A stretch of 64,000 bases of DNA. Origin: Desulfogranum mediterraneum DSM 13871. GTDB lineage: Bacteria; Desulfobacterota; Desulfobulbia; Desulfobulbales; Desulfobulbaceae. The position numbers were made by a program, and so were the translations under genes. Shown piece after piece: positions 1 through 8,924 of the stretch. The stretch covers positions 248,001 through 312,000 of the forward strand of contig NZ_AUCW01000003.1 in the NCBI RefSeq assembly GCF_000429965.1, given 5' to 3'. Every line of letters starts with the position of its first letter. The stretch's first letter is position 1. The notes below the pieces were generated by a model that saw only the letters and a program-made list of their open reading frames with translations, did no database searches and was not told the DNA's origin.

Positions 1-54
1 AGGCTCTGCCAGCGGAACAGAGGGAAACGGCCCGAAGAGTGAAGCAAAGCGCAC

Positions 55-91
55 AAAAAAAGGTCACTGCGCCCGAGGGCGCAGTGACCTT
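55..91 (-). terminator. Rho-independent terminator of the fumarate reductase-like operon
   Basis: A perfect 12-bp stem (62-73 paired with 78-89, loop CGAG) is followed on the minus strand by seven T residues (A55-A61 on the plus strand). It lies about 35 bases past the flavoprotein stop codon and so ends the four-gene minus-strand operon. Confidence 0.9.
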
Positions 92-123
92 GATACCACA
101 ACAGCTGTCTGAACAAGAAAACC

Positions 124-1800
124 TTACAAGCCGGGCGTCCCCTCGGTCAGGGCCTCGGGCCAGCGGCGCTCGGCTACCTCATCGGTGGAGTAGTCGGGCA
201 GCAGGATCGGGGCGACCTTCGGCTTCTCAATTCCGGCCTCCTGGAGATCCTGCTCAAACTTGATGACGTGATCCAGGGAAAGCTCCTTGATCTCCACCCC
301 GCCCTTGATATACTCGGCGGCATTGATCCCGGCCCGGCGACCAAAGGTGATGATATCCTGGAGGCTGTTGCCCATCAGCCGGTTCTCACCATGGACCCCG
401 CCGATAACCTCACCGGCGCCGAACAGGCCGGGCAGCACGGTGTTGGTATCGCCGTCCACGTTGATCCCGCCGTTCTGGTAGTGGAGGGTCGGGTAGACCA
501 GCATGGGCTCCTTGGAGATGTCGATGCCGTGGCGCTCGAACTGGATGAACTTGGCAGGCAGCTCCTTCTTGACCGTACCCGCTCCATGCAACTCTTCGAT
601 CATGGGGGAATCCAGCCAGAGCCCGACCCGACCGGTGGGGGTCATGATGCCCTTACCCTTGGCCATGGCCTCCTGAATCAACTCGGCAGACTCGACGTCG
701 CGGGGCTCCAGGGGAAAACAGAACTGCTCGCCGTCACTGTTGAGGACATGCGCCCCAAGGCCGCGCACCTTCTCGGTGATCAGCAGGCCCACGTTCTGCT
801 CAGGATAGCTGACTCCGGTGGGGTGATACTGGGTGGAGTGGAGCGACTTGTTGCCCACGCCGGCCCGGTAGGCCATGACCACGCCGTCCATGGTGGCACC
901 ATAGTGGTTGGTGGTGGCAAAGCCCTTGATGTGGAGGCGACCGAAACCACCGGTGGACATGACCACGGCCTTGGCCTTGACAATGGTGAACTCGTGGGTC
1001 TCCATGTTGAAGAGGATGGCGCCGGCGCACTTGCCTTCGCTGTCCAGGAGCAGCTCAACCGCGGGGTTGAACTCGATCACGCTGATCATCTCGGCCCGGT
1101 TGCGGGCCTCATCGCGGACCACCCGCATGATCTCTGCACCGGTCATGTCTCCGGCGGACTGGAGACGCTTGCGGGAAGAACCACCGCAGTGGCGAACCAC
1201 GGTCCGGCCGTCTTCGTACTTGTTGAACATCATGCCCAGCTTTTCCAGCCAGGCGATGGAGAGCGGGGCATCCTTGGCCAGGGCCGCCACCAGGTCACGC
1301 TGGTTGGAGAAGTGACCGCCGCCGATGGTGTCCAGGAAGTGATAGTAGGGAGAATCACACTCCTGGGTCGCAGCCTGGATGCCGCCCTCGGCCATGATGG
1401 TGTTGGAATCACCGTGACGGAGCTTGTTGGCGATAATGACCTTGCAGCCGGCGTCTGCGGCCATGATGGCTGCCGAGGTACCGGCACCACCGCCGCCGAT
1501 CACCAGGACATCGGTTTCCATATCCACCTTGCCCAGGTCCACCTTGTCCGGCCGGACCACGGAGCGGGACTCCAACAGGGCAGTCACGCCTTCCTGGAAG
1601 ACATCGCCCTTGTTGGGGCCGACCTTGACCTCACGCTTGGCATCTTCCTGGTAATCGGGGTGGAACTTACTCAATACCTCCCGGCGCCCATCCATACTCA
1701 GGGCCGGATAATGTTCTTCGCGACGCGCCTTGGCCACTCGCTCCGGGCGGGTGGCCTCAACCTTCTTGATCAGTTCTTTTAACTCGGGTGTATATCCCAT
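124..1800 (-). CDS. Fumarate reductase/succinate dehydrogenase-type flavoprotein subunit
   Basis: This 558-residue protein is the catalytic flavoprotein of a fumarate reductase/succinate dehydrogenase-like enzyme. A dinucleotide-binding GGGGAG motif sits near residue 100, an HPTG motif follows, and the C-terminal FAD motif reads HGENRLMGNSLQD. The first 90 residues are an extra charged segment before the FAD fold. The residue usually covalently bound to FAD (His in the RSHTV motif of FrdA/SdhA) is Asn here (GDSNTIMAEGG), so the flavin is probably non-covalent, as in thiol:fumarate reductase or L-aspartate oxidase. The start is supported by AAGGAG. It is the last gene of an operon with an FeS subunit and HdrB/HdrC-like proteins, a set resembling quinone- or thiol-linked type E enzymes. 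Another dicarboxylate substrate is possible. Confidence 0.85.
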   Translation of the reverse strand: MGYTPELKELIKKVEATRPERVAKARREEHYPALSMDGRREVLSKFHPDYQEDAKREVKVGPNKGDVFQEGVTALLESRSVVRPDKVDLGKVDMETDVLVIGGGGAGTSAAIMAADAGCKVIIANKLRHGDSNTIMAEGGIQAATQECDSPYYHFLDTIGGGHFSNQRDLVAALAKDAPLSIAWLEKLGMMFNKYEDGRTVVRHCGGSSRKRLQSAGDMTGAEIMRVVRDEARNRAEMISVIEFNPAVELLLDSEGKCAGAILFNMETHEFTIVKAKAVVMSTGGFGRLHIKGFATTNHYGATMDGVVMAYRAGVGNKSLHSTQYHPTGVSYPEQNVGLLITEKVRGLGAHVLNSDGEQFCFPLEPRDVESAELIQEAMAKGKGIMTPTGRVGLWLDSPMIEELHGAGTVKKELPAKFIQFERHGIDISKEPMLVYPTLHYQNGGINVDGDTNTVLPGLFGAGEVIGGVHGENRLMGNSLQDIITFGRRAGINAAEYIKGGVEIKELSLDHVIKFEQDLQEAGIEKPKVAPILLPDYSTDEVAERRWPEALTEGTPGL

Positions 1801-1839
1801 GACAATCTCCTTATAACCAGATAATCGATATTTTTTTTC

Positions 1840-2622
1840 TTAGAGATACTGCCTGTCCTGCGGCATCCAGGAACCCGGCTCGACCATATCCGGTTCACGC
1901 TCACGATCCACATAGGTCTTCTCTAAATCATCCTTGCTCATACCACTCATCTCATCGAGCATCTGGTCATACTTGCCGGCCTCGATCTCGGTCACCCGAC
2001 TCTTCAGGTGCTCGGCCTGGGGCTGGATATAGCGGGCAAAGACCCTCCGGGCCAACTGGGCGATATGGTACTGGGGGATCTCACCCATACAGCGGCTGGC
2101 ACAGAGACCGCACTGGATACAGTCAAAGGAGAGGCGGGCGGCTTTTTCGATATTGCCCTGCTTCAGGGCCGAGATATAGCCCAGGACATCCACGTCCATG
2201 GGACAGGCCTTGGTACAGAGGTTACAGGACACACAACGGAACAACTCGGGATAGAGGGCATGGATGGCATCGGCCAGACCGCTCATCTCCTCGATATCGT
2301 AACTGGCCCGGTTGGCCGGGAAAAACGGGATCTGGGCCAGGTACATGTTGGGCTCGACCACGGTCTGGCAGGCCAGGCCGTAGTGGAGCTTGTAGTCGCC
2401 GGCCTTACGGAAGACCGTGGGACAGGCCCCGCAGATACCACCTCGACAGCCGGCGCCGCGCAGGAAGCGGAAGCCGGCGAATTCCATTGCCTTCATGATG
2501 GTCAGGGTCTCAGGCACCTCATACATCTTGCCCATGACATAGATGGGAATCGTGCTGGCACCTTCAGGTAAAATGGCCCGATCCCCGGTAGCAAACTTGG
2601 GTGTACTTGTCGTCTCACACAT
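1840..2622 (-). CDS. Fumarate reductase/succinate dehydrogenase-type iron-sulfur subunit
   Basis: This 260-residue electron-transfer subunit carries a plant-type [2Fe-2S] site (Cys59, Cys64, Cys67, Cys85). Two further cysteine clusters follow (CVSCNLCTKACP at 130-141 and CIQCGLCASRC at 168-178). The layout is that of SdhB/FrdB/TfrB and would pass electrons between the flavoprotein and the HdrB-like subunit. The frame opens 16 codons earlier at 2670, but the ATG at 2622 is preceded by GGAG at good spacing and gives MCETTSTP, so it was preferred. It sits between the HdrB-like gene and the flavoprotein gene in the same operon. Confidence 0.88.
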   Translation of the reverse strand: MCETTSTPKFATGDRAILPEGASTIPIYVMGKMYEVPETLTIMKAMEFAGFRFLRGAGCRGGICGACPTVFRKAGDYKLHYGLACQTVVEPNMYLAQIPFFPANRASYDIEEMSGLADAIHALYPELFRCVSCNLCTKACPMDVDVLGYISALKQGNIEKAARLSFDCIQCGLCASRCMGEIPQYHIAQLARRVFARYIQPQAEHLKSRVTEIEAGKYDQMLDEMSGMSKDDLEKTYVDREREPDMVEPGSWMPQDRQYL

Positions 2623-2670
2623 GGTTGTTCTCCATTCACTCACAAAATATGCTTCAACACCAGGGCGCAA

Positions 2671-3555
2671 TCAGGCTGCGGCCAGGTAGTTCTTGCTCTT
2701 TAACAGTTCCAGGCTCTGGCCGTCATTGAGTTCAAAGCGGCAGAGTTCGGGATCGATCCCCAGGGCCACGGCCAGCAGTTGGCTGAAGTAGAAGGTCGGT
2801 ACCCCCTGCTCGATGGCCTGTTTCTCCAGCATCTGTTGCTGCTGCTTGCCCAGGTTGTACTCGCAGAGGGGGCAGCTGGTGGCCAGGGCCTCGATGCCGG
2901 CGCCGGCGGCGCTGTTGAGAATGGCGCTGGCTGCACTGTTTTCACCCGGAGCCGCACCCAGCACCTGGTAGGAGCCACAACACTTATCCGCGGCATTAAA
3001 CGGCACCACCGTGGCCCCCAGGGCCTCCAGCAGACCGGTCATCTGGGTATAGCTGCCCATGGGCTCGATGCCCACCTCGGCAGGACGCTGGAGGGTACAG
3101 CCGTAGTAGGTGCCCACCTTGAGACCGGTGAGCGGCACCTTGACCTGCTCCCTGAGTTTGTCCCAACCGACCTGCTCCTGGAGATAGGTGAGATAGTGCA
3201 CCACCTCCACCTCGCCGCTATAATCGATTTCATCATCCATAAAGCGGTTAATGGTATCGCGCTTTACTTCATCGTCTTTCATGAGTTGATTGGCTCGCGC
3301 CAACGTGTTGTAACACATGGAACAGAGGGTCACGAGCTTGTCGGCCCCCATCTCTTTGGCCCGGATAAGATTACGTACCGGTCCAACGTGATGAATAAGG
3401 TCATCGGCTGTCAGTGAATACACCGCACCACAGCAATTCCATCTGTCAATCTCTTCCACCTCGATACCGAGCGCTTCCAGAGAAGCAACCGCAGCCTTTT
3501 CCAGATTGTTGGCTTTGGTTTTCAAGGTACACCCGGGATAATAACTGATTTTCAT
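2671..3555 (-). CDS. HdrB/SdhE-like cysteine-rich (CCG) domain protein
   Basis: This 294-residue protein has two CCG domains, each with an early Cys, a CCG and a CxxC. The first has YPGCTLK, NCCGAVYS and CSMC; the second has YYGCTLQ, KCCGSYQ and CPLC. In heterodisulfide reductase HdrB and in SdhE such motifs bind unusual FeS clusters that reduce disulfides or contact quinone. Here it probably links the FeS subunit to a membrane quinone or thiol acceptor. No membrane helix is seen, so any membrane contact would be peripheral. GGGAGA precedes the ATG. Confidence 0.85.
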   Translation of the reverse strand: MKISYYPGCTLKTKANNLEKAAVASLEALGIEVEEIDRWNCCGAVYSLTADDLIHHVGPVRNLIRAKEMGADKLVTLCSMCYNTLARANQLMKDDEVKRDTINRFMDDEIDYSGEVEVVHYLTYLQEQVGWDKLREQVKVPLTGLKVGTYYGCTLQRPAEVGIEPMGSYTQMTGLLEALGATVVPFNAADKCCGSYQVLGAAPGENSAASAILNSAAGAGIEALATSCPLCEYNLGKQQQQMLEKQAIEQGVPTFYFSQLLAVALGIDPELCRFELNDGQSLELLKSKNYLAAA

Positions 3556-3563
3556 TGCTCTCC

Positions 3564-3971
3564 CTAGCTGGTCATTTTTCTGAATCCGGCGACCAGGGCA
3601 ATCTGCGGCAATTCCGCAATCGTCTCGGCCGACATTTCCGAAGGCTCAATATAATTCGTGTTGGTCCGCAGGGTCTGCTGGCGCAGGGCTTCCATAACCT
3701 TGGCAATATCAATCCCCCGAGGACACTTGACGGTGCAGGCATGGCAGGATGCACACTTCCAGTAGGTATTGATCTCCTCCAGCTTGGACTGCAGCCCGAA
3801 CTGCGCCATATGCATCACCTTGCGGGGACTGTAGTCCATCTCTGCCGCCATGGGGCACATCCCGGTACAGGTCGCGCATTGCATACAGAGTTTTACATTT
3901 TCCCCGCTCAGCTCATTCAGATTCTTGATCGACTCCCGCGAGAGAGTCCTGTCGTTAATTCTTAATGTCAT
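3564..3971 (-). CDS. HdrC-like 4Fe-4S protein, first gene of the fumarate reductase-like operon
   Basis: This 135-residue protein has two [4Fe-4S] motifs (Cys29/32/35/39 and Cys73/76/79/83), the pattern of HdrC and GlpC-type electron carriers. It ends eight bases before the HdrB-like gene, so the pair reproduces an HdrC-HdrB unit. The frame is open from an ATG at 4034, but the ATG at 3971 follows a GGAAGAG ribosome site and starts the conserved part. It probably relays electrons between the CCG subunit and the FeS/flavin subunits. Confidence 0.85.
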   Translation of the reverse strand: MTLRINDRTLSRESIKNLNELSGENVKLCMQCATCTGMCPMAAEMDYSPRKVMHMAQFGLQSKLEEINTYWKCASCHACTVKCPRGIDIAKVMEALRQQTLRTNTNYIEPSEMSAETIAELPQIALVAGFRKMTS

Positions 3972-4868
3972 TTTGATTCTCTTCCTGTAAACAGTGAAAT
4001 AGCCTCCTATACCATCAGAAGGTTGCGTCATCACCCTTCCTGCCTCTCAAGGATCCTGGACTGCGCTCGTTGCCGCCGGATAAAGGCCGGCTCCGCTCAC
4101 CCCCCGCTCAGTTCCACAAAGCATCCACCGGAACCAGAGCATCAAACTGCATAGCCTTAAAAAAACAGGTTAGCCCAAACAGTAGACCATTTTGACTCGA
4201 TAATATTTACCAGAGAGGGGTGTTCTTTTCAAGAGCGATTATGGTCTTTAGTTACAAAGCATTAGGCAATTACCCATGAATGAGCCCTCATTCCTTTATT
4301 TAGGGAAGCCTGCAGGGCTCACTATTTCCGGGCCTCCGGAGCTCAGCCCCTGCCTGGCTGCAGGCCCCTTTTTTCGGGGCCCCGGCCCAAGCCGGGCCAT
4401 GACGACCGGCGCCAGAGAGAACATAAAAATCCACTTGTGGGCTCGAAAAAGAATCAGGATGGAGTCAAACTGAAAAAAGAAGAGGACCGAGCCGGCAGGC
4501 AGTCAGCAAAAACCGGCCTCCGGATTGCCCTCAGTCGGTATTCGTCGCTATCGCTCACCTGCTTCAACCGCAGATGGGAGCAGGATTCACTGAAGGGTAT
4601 CCTGGACAATTGGCTGTTTTGTTCCACATCAAGACATGCGAAAAATAGTACCACAGCTATGCAAATGATATTCCAAGTTTTTTTTTGCCATAACCCCAGA
4701 GGTTGGACGAAAGAACCATTATTCAGGATGCTCTAATGCCCTAAACAGGTACACCTGCACCGCTGCCAGCGACTTGCTGCCGCCTGTGAAGCCCCCCTCT
4801 TCTCTGGGGGAGGAGAATAATCGAGATCAGAAGAGGAGGGAATGGGGGCTTTTGTATGAGAGCCTGCC
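3972..4868. other. Intergenic region with no recognisable gene
   Basis: This stretch of almost 900 bases separates the divergent-from-terminator ends of two minus-strand operons. The small open frames in it have no family resemblance and poor codon character. The part next to 3972 must hold the promoter of the fumarate reductase-like operon. Two adjacent GC-rich hairpins lie at 4363-4381 (GGCCCC/GGGGCC) and 4381-4396 (CCCGGC/GCCGGG). Nothing else is supported. Confidence 0.5.
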
Positions 4869-6740
4869 TCAGCCTGCTGCAGGGACACCTGATTCGTCTC
4901 CACCAGGAAGGGGATCGCTGCTGAGCTCTTCGCCCGCCAGCTGTGCCGCCACCATCTGTTCGGCCGCCAACTGCTCCGCCGACAGCTTTTGGGCCCCGTC
5001 CTCCGGGGAGAGGGAGGCCGGTGCCCCCTGAAGCACAGCGGTTAGATCATTCAAGCCCTTGCCGTGGAGACCGATATCTGCCAGCAGCGAATCGACCAGA
5101 GGCGCCTGGCCGCGATACTGCAGGGCACTCTCAACCAACTGCTCGGAGAGGTTGACACGGCTGGCCCCCTCTGCCGGGCTGCCTGAGGCCGCGCGGTTGA
5201 GTCCGTCGACCTGAACAATCTTTATACCGTCGATCTGCTCCATGGGCTTCACACTCTCGCGAATGATGGCAGGCAGGTGTTCGATGAGGGCCATCCTGAT
5301 CTGCATGGCGACCTGCTCGGCGGAGAGGATGTTGTGGGACTGGTTCAAGGCCCTCTGGCCATCGGCATCCACCTGGTAGCGCTTGGCTGCCGCCTCGGCT
5401 CGCAGCTTCTCGGCCTCAGCATCACCCTGGGCCTGTATCCGCTGTTTATCCGCCTCCGCGTTGGCAAGGATCTTCACTGATTCGGCATTGTCTTCGGCAG
5501 CCATCTTCTCTGTTTCAGCGGCCACCTTGATGGAGATCGCCGCCTTTTCGGCAGCCTGGTGCGCCTGCACCAGCTCCACCGCCTTGGCGCGCTCGGCGAC
5601 CTCGGTCTCACGCACGGTAACCACCGCCTCCTCCTCCTTGACCGCGATGGAACGTGCCCGATCAGCCTCGGCCTGGGCCTCGGACTGGGCCCTGGAGCGC
5701 TCCGCAATGGCAATCGCCTTCTCCTGCTCGGCAAGTTCGATGGTCTTCATCCGCTCGATTTCAGCCGTCTCCAGCACCTTGACCCTGAGGATATCCTTTT
5801 CCTTGAGCTGCCGCTCATTTTCAATCCGCTGCTCTTCCACGGCCCTGTCCGCATTGATGCTGGCGGTGTCGACCTGCTGCTTGGCCTGGATCTCCGCCTG
5901 CTCGGCATCGCGTTTTTTCTCGGCCTGTTCACGGGTGATCTCGGCAGACTGGGCGGCCTTGCGGATCTGGATCTCCCGCTCCTGTTCCAGACGGGCATAT
6001 TCGGTCTCCCGTTCAATCTCCAGCTTTTTTCGTTCCGCCTCCAGGTTCTTTTGGGAGATCGCCACCTCGGTATCCTGTTCTATCTCGTTTCGTTTACGCC
6101 GCCGCTCCTCTATCTCTTCGGTGAGCTTGGTCAAACCCTCTGCATCAAAGGCATTATCAGGGTTGAAATGTTCTTTGCTGGTTTGATCAAGGCCGGTCAG
6201 GGAGACCGACTCCAGCTCCAGTCCGTTTTTCAACAGGTCCTCAGAAACGACCTGCTGCACCTTCTGGACAAAATCGACCCGTTGCTCATGCAGCTCCTCC
6301 ATGGCCATCTCTGCGGCTACCGCTCGGAGGGCATCGACAAACTTCCCCTCGACCAACTGCTTGAGCTCGCTGGGGTTCATGGTCTTCATCCCAAGGGTCT
6401 GGGCGGCATTGGCAATGGACTCGTTGGTGGGCTTGACCCGGACATAGAATTCAGCCATCACGTCCACCCGCATGCGGTCACGGGTGATCAGGGCCTGATT
6501 GTTGGCCCGCTGCACCTCGAGCCGCAGGGTATTCATATTGACCGGGATGATCTCATGCAACACCGGTACGGTCAGGGCGCCGCCATTCATGATGACCTTC
6601 TGGCCGCCAAAGCCGGTCCGGACAAAAGAAATCTCCTTGGTCGCGCGGCGATACATCCGGGCAATGATCATGCCCATGGCCAGGAGGGCTATGAGGATGA
6701 TCCCGGGAATGATCAACAGCTCAAAAATATTTGAAAACAT
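4869..6740 (-). CDS. yqiK: Flotillin-like SPFH/band 7 membrane protein (YqiK type)
   Basis: This 623-residue protein starts with one membrane helix (about residues 8-28, rich in I, L, A, M). An SPFH/band 7 domain follows to about residue 190. A very long charged coiled coil then runs to about residue 480, rich in Glu, Ala and Lys, with repeated EAEA/ERAR-like stretches as in flotillins. The tail is acidic. Flotillins scaffold ordered membrane patches. It is the last gene of a PspA-YqiJ-YqiK set, the same pairing as E. coli yqiJ-yqiK, which supports a membrane stress role. GAGGAG precedes the ATG. The E. coli homologue is somewhat shorter. Confidence 0.85.
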   Translation of the reverse strand: MFSNIFELLIIPGIILIALLAMGMIIARMYRRATKEISFVRTGFGGQKVIMNGGALTVPVLHEIIPVNMNTLRLEVQRANNQALITRDRMRVDVMAEFYVRVKPTNESIANAAQTLGMKTMNPSELKQLVEGKFVDALRAVAAEMAMEELHEQRVDFVQKVQQVVSEDLLKNGLELESVSLTGLDQTSKEHFNPDNAFDAEGLTKLTEEIEERRRKRNEIEQDTEVAISQKNLEAERKKLEIERETEYARLEQEREIQIRKAAQSAEITREQAEKKRDAEQAEIQAKQQVDTASINADRAVEEQRIENERQLKEKDILRVKVLETAEIERMKTIELAEQEKAIAIAERSRAQSEAQAEADRARSIAVKEEEAVVTVRETEVAERAKAVELVQAHQAAEKAAISIKVAAETEKMAAEDNAESVKILANAEADKQRIQAQGDAEAEKLRAEAAAKRYQVDADGQRALNQSHNILSAEQVAMQIRMALIEHLPAIIRESVKPMEQIDGIKIVQVDGLNRAASGSPAEGASRVNLSEQLVESALQYRGQAPLVDSLLADIGLHGKGLNDLTAVLQGAPASLSPEDGAQKLSAEQLAAEQMVAAQLAGEELSSDPLPGGDESGVPAAG

Positions 6741-6776
6741 GTACGTATCTCCTCTTGTTTGTTAAAGAACAGCTGC

Positions 6777-7445
6777 TCAGGGGCTCAGGGCCTGACTGGG
6801 ATTTTCTATCGCCGTGAATCCGGCGCCTTTCCGGCTGACAATAAGAACCGTGCTGCCCTGATCCAGGCAGGTTTCCTCGCTATCCGGTTCAACCATGATG
6901 TAATGGGCCTGACCGAATTGATCCTTCAATCTGGCCTGGGCCGGTCGCCCCTTGCTTGCCCGGCCCAGGGTGATGACCGCGATTCGGCCGATGAAGCTCT
7001 CCTCAGAGACCGACTCTGTCTCATCCTTGGGCAGGATGCGCACCAGCACCCCGTTGCTGATCCTGACCAGGGGCAGGGCGAGCAGCAGGGTGGGCAGAAC
7101 CGCCAGCCAGGCCGGCAGCGGTGCACCTCTGATGGCGGCAGAAACGGATTGGGAGATCAGACCAAGCAGGCCGAAAACGGTGAGAAAGACAATGGCCAGG
7201 ATAAGGACAGGGACCTGGCCGATACGCAGCCAGCTCAGAAACCGGGTGAACACCCCTGGCGCCTGTAGATCTGCATCAAGATCCGCATCCAGATCAAGCT
7301 CAAGCTCGGGCAGCACCGACTCCAACAGGTCGGACAGTCCTGCGCCGATGAGGGTGGTGATCCCCTCCACCAGGGCTATTGCCAGCATCATAACCAGGGC
7401 AACGGTGAAGGGGCTGTTTTCCGGGGCCAACAGAAATGAGATCAT
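6777..7445 (-). CDS. yqiJ: YqiJ-like (DUF1449/NfeD-related) membrane protein
   Basis: This 222-residue protein has an N-terminal hydrophobic segment, an acidic stretch (ELELDLDADLDADL), two more membrane segments (about residues 70-130), and a C-terminal soluble part of OB-fold NfeD type (about 140-215). YqiJ/NfeD proteins pair with SPFH proteins and are thought to control their assembly. Its ATG overlaps the stop of the upstream PspA gene (ATGA), indicating translational coupling, and the flotillin-like gene follows 36 bases downstream. The family call rests on length, topology and position. Confidence 0.7.
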   Translation of the reverse strand: MISFLLAPENSPFTVALVMMLAIALVEGITTLIGAGLSDLLESVLPELELDLDADLDADLQAPGVFTRFLSWLRIGQVPVLILAIVFLTVFGLLGLISQSVSAAIRGAPLPAWLAVLPTLLLALPLVRISNGVLVRILPKDETESVSEESFIGRIAVITLGRASKGRPAQARLKDQFGQAHYIMVEPDSEETCLDQGSTVLIVSRKGAGFTAIENPSQALSP

Positions 7446-8137
7446 TGCTCGCCCATATCCGTCTTGAGCGCGGCCAGACGCTCCTGGATACGATGCTTCC
7501 TGGCCAGTTCATCCAGTTCCGCCAGCTTGGCCCTGGAGTGATGGTCCGTTGGACCGGCTGAGGCAGCACCGATCCCGGTGGCCTGCTCAAAGACCCGATC
7601 AAAGGCTGAACTTGCCCGCTCAACCGTGCCTTCAAGGCTCCGGCTCCTCTGCTCAGTTGCGGCCGGTGAAGAGTTAGCCGGCGCGGCGCTGCTATTCAAA
7701 CTCTGCCGATACTGGCGGATATCCTCCTCCATCTCACGACGTTTCGCCTGCAGGGCAGTGATAAAACGCTCCAGTTCCTTCTCCTGGCTGCTGTTGTCGC
7801 TGATGGTCGTTTCCAGGACCGGGATCTGGGCCTCAAGGTCCAGTTGCCGGGCCACGGCAGTCTCGGCCAGATCCTCGCGGGATTCCTTCAGGGCAACAGA
7901 GATCTTTTGGCTCAGCTCCTGGTGTTGCCTCTTGGCCTCCAGCAAGCGCTTGCCGGCCAGATGGTTGGCGGCAAGCAGGCTACCGAGTTCGGCTCTGACC
8001 TCATCGATGGCAGCGTCGATCTCACGGAGCGCTTCTGTCATAACGCTCTCTGGCACGGCGCTTTCAAAGGTATCGATCAGCGAATGGAGAGTGCCGCTGA
8101 GGATCCGGCCGGTACGGGCTATCAATCCTTCTTTCAT
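7442..8137 (-). CDS. pspA: PspA/IM30 family membrane-stress protein
   Basis: This 231-residue protein is almost entirely helical coiled coil and begins with the amphipathic N-terminus of the PspA/Vipp1 family (MKEGLIARTGRIL). Such proteins belong to the ESCRT-III superfamily, polymerise on the inner membrane and limit proton leakage. A low-complexity Ser/Ala/Pro linker near residues 150-160 interrupts the coiled coil. It is the first gene of the PspA-YqiJ-YqiK operon, with AAGGAG before the ATG. No PspF-like activator or PspB/C is visible nearby, so control differs from the enterobacterial psp system. Confidence 0.8.
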   Translation of the reverse strand: MKEGLIARTGRILSGTLHSLIDTFESAVPESVMTEALREIDAAIDEVRAELGSLLAANHLAGKRLLEAKRQHQELSQKISVALKESREDLAETAVARQLDLEAQIPVLETTISDNSSQEKELERFITALQAKRREMEEDIRQYRQSLNSSAAPANSSPAATEQRSRSLEGTVERASSAFDRVFEQATGIGAASAGPTDHHSRAKLAELDELARKHRIQERLAALKTDMGEQ

Positions 8138-8877
8138 CTGTCTTGCTCCTTTTTTTCAGGTGGAGGTGGGGATCTGGAAGAGAATCCTGAGACCAGGGTT
8201 GTCCGGCAGCTCTATCCAACAGGGAAATGGAGGGGCAAGGGACGGGGAGTCCACCTCTTTTGCTGACAATCAGGTGGTCCCTGGCATCACAGAGGCGACA
8301 CCGTCCTTGTCCGGGCAATGCCCTGCTGCTCTGCTGGGCCTGCAGGCCGGATGGAACGGCACAGCTACACAAAGGATATCAAAAGGGATAGCCGCTTGTC
8401 AAACCATGGAAATTCCGGGAAAAATCGTTTCAGCGCAAGGCTTCTGGCCGAATCCTGCAGCAGCGGCTTGAAAAAAAAGGCGATTATTTCATGGGGGCAA
8501 GAACAGTACGCTCCAAACAGCTGGCAGGAGAGCTGTTCCCTCTCCATTCAGCGTGGTCGACAACATCGCCTGCGCCCCTGTTGCTCAAGGTCTGCCCAAA
8601 AAGGTGCCTGACCTGGAGCACAAAGGGTACCATCGTGGCCCCCCTCTACAGAAATGTACCTTTTCCTACCCTTTTGTCCCTGCCAGGCAGCCCCTCTTGC
8701 CGAGCCCTCAGCCCAAGGGGCAGAAATCACCCTCCCAGCCCCCTCTCCTTTCGCGAAACGCGATCCCCGGTAAAGCAGGACAATCCGGCCATTCGACGCC
8801 CTCTTCCTGCCTGGTCGAAATAAGAAACTTATGATTCTGGCCGCTTTTCTGCTTTACAGTAAACCGACAGTATGTAT
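8138..8877. other. Intergenic region with no recognisable gene
   Basis: About 740 bases lie between two divergent units, the pspA operon (minus) and modE (plus). Short open frames here show no family match or coding bias. Promoters for both units must lie here, but no convincing -35/-10 pair was identified. Confidence 0.5.
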
Positions 8878-8906
8878 ATTCGCTATTCCATAAACGCATA
8901 ACGAAT
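8878..8906 (+). promoter_or_regulatory. ModE-box-like palindrome upstream of modE
   Basis: Half-sites ATTCGCTAT (8878-8886) and ATAACGAAT (8898-8906) form an inverted repeat matching at 8 of 9 positions with an 11-base spacer. The cores CGCTAT and ATAACG closely resemble the CGTTAT...ATAACG operator known for ModE. The site ends 18 bases before the start codon, a position suited to autorepression by molybdate-loaded ModE. Confidence 0.6.
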
Positions 8907-8924
8907 CATAGGGGTAGAGATCTC

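Noticed and set aside
268-1782. Long plus-strand frame opposite the flavoprotein
   Set aside because: It is antisense to a well-supported gene and has Gly/His/Asp-rich composition typical of a mirrored GC-rich coding strand.
4276-4736. Two small plus-strand frames in the 4 kb gap
   Set aside because: No ribosome site, low-complexity composition and no family resemblance.
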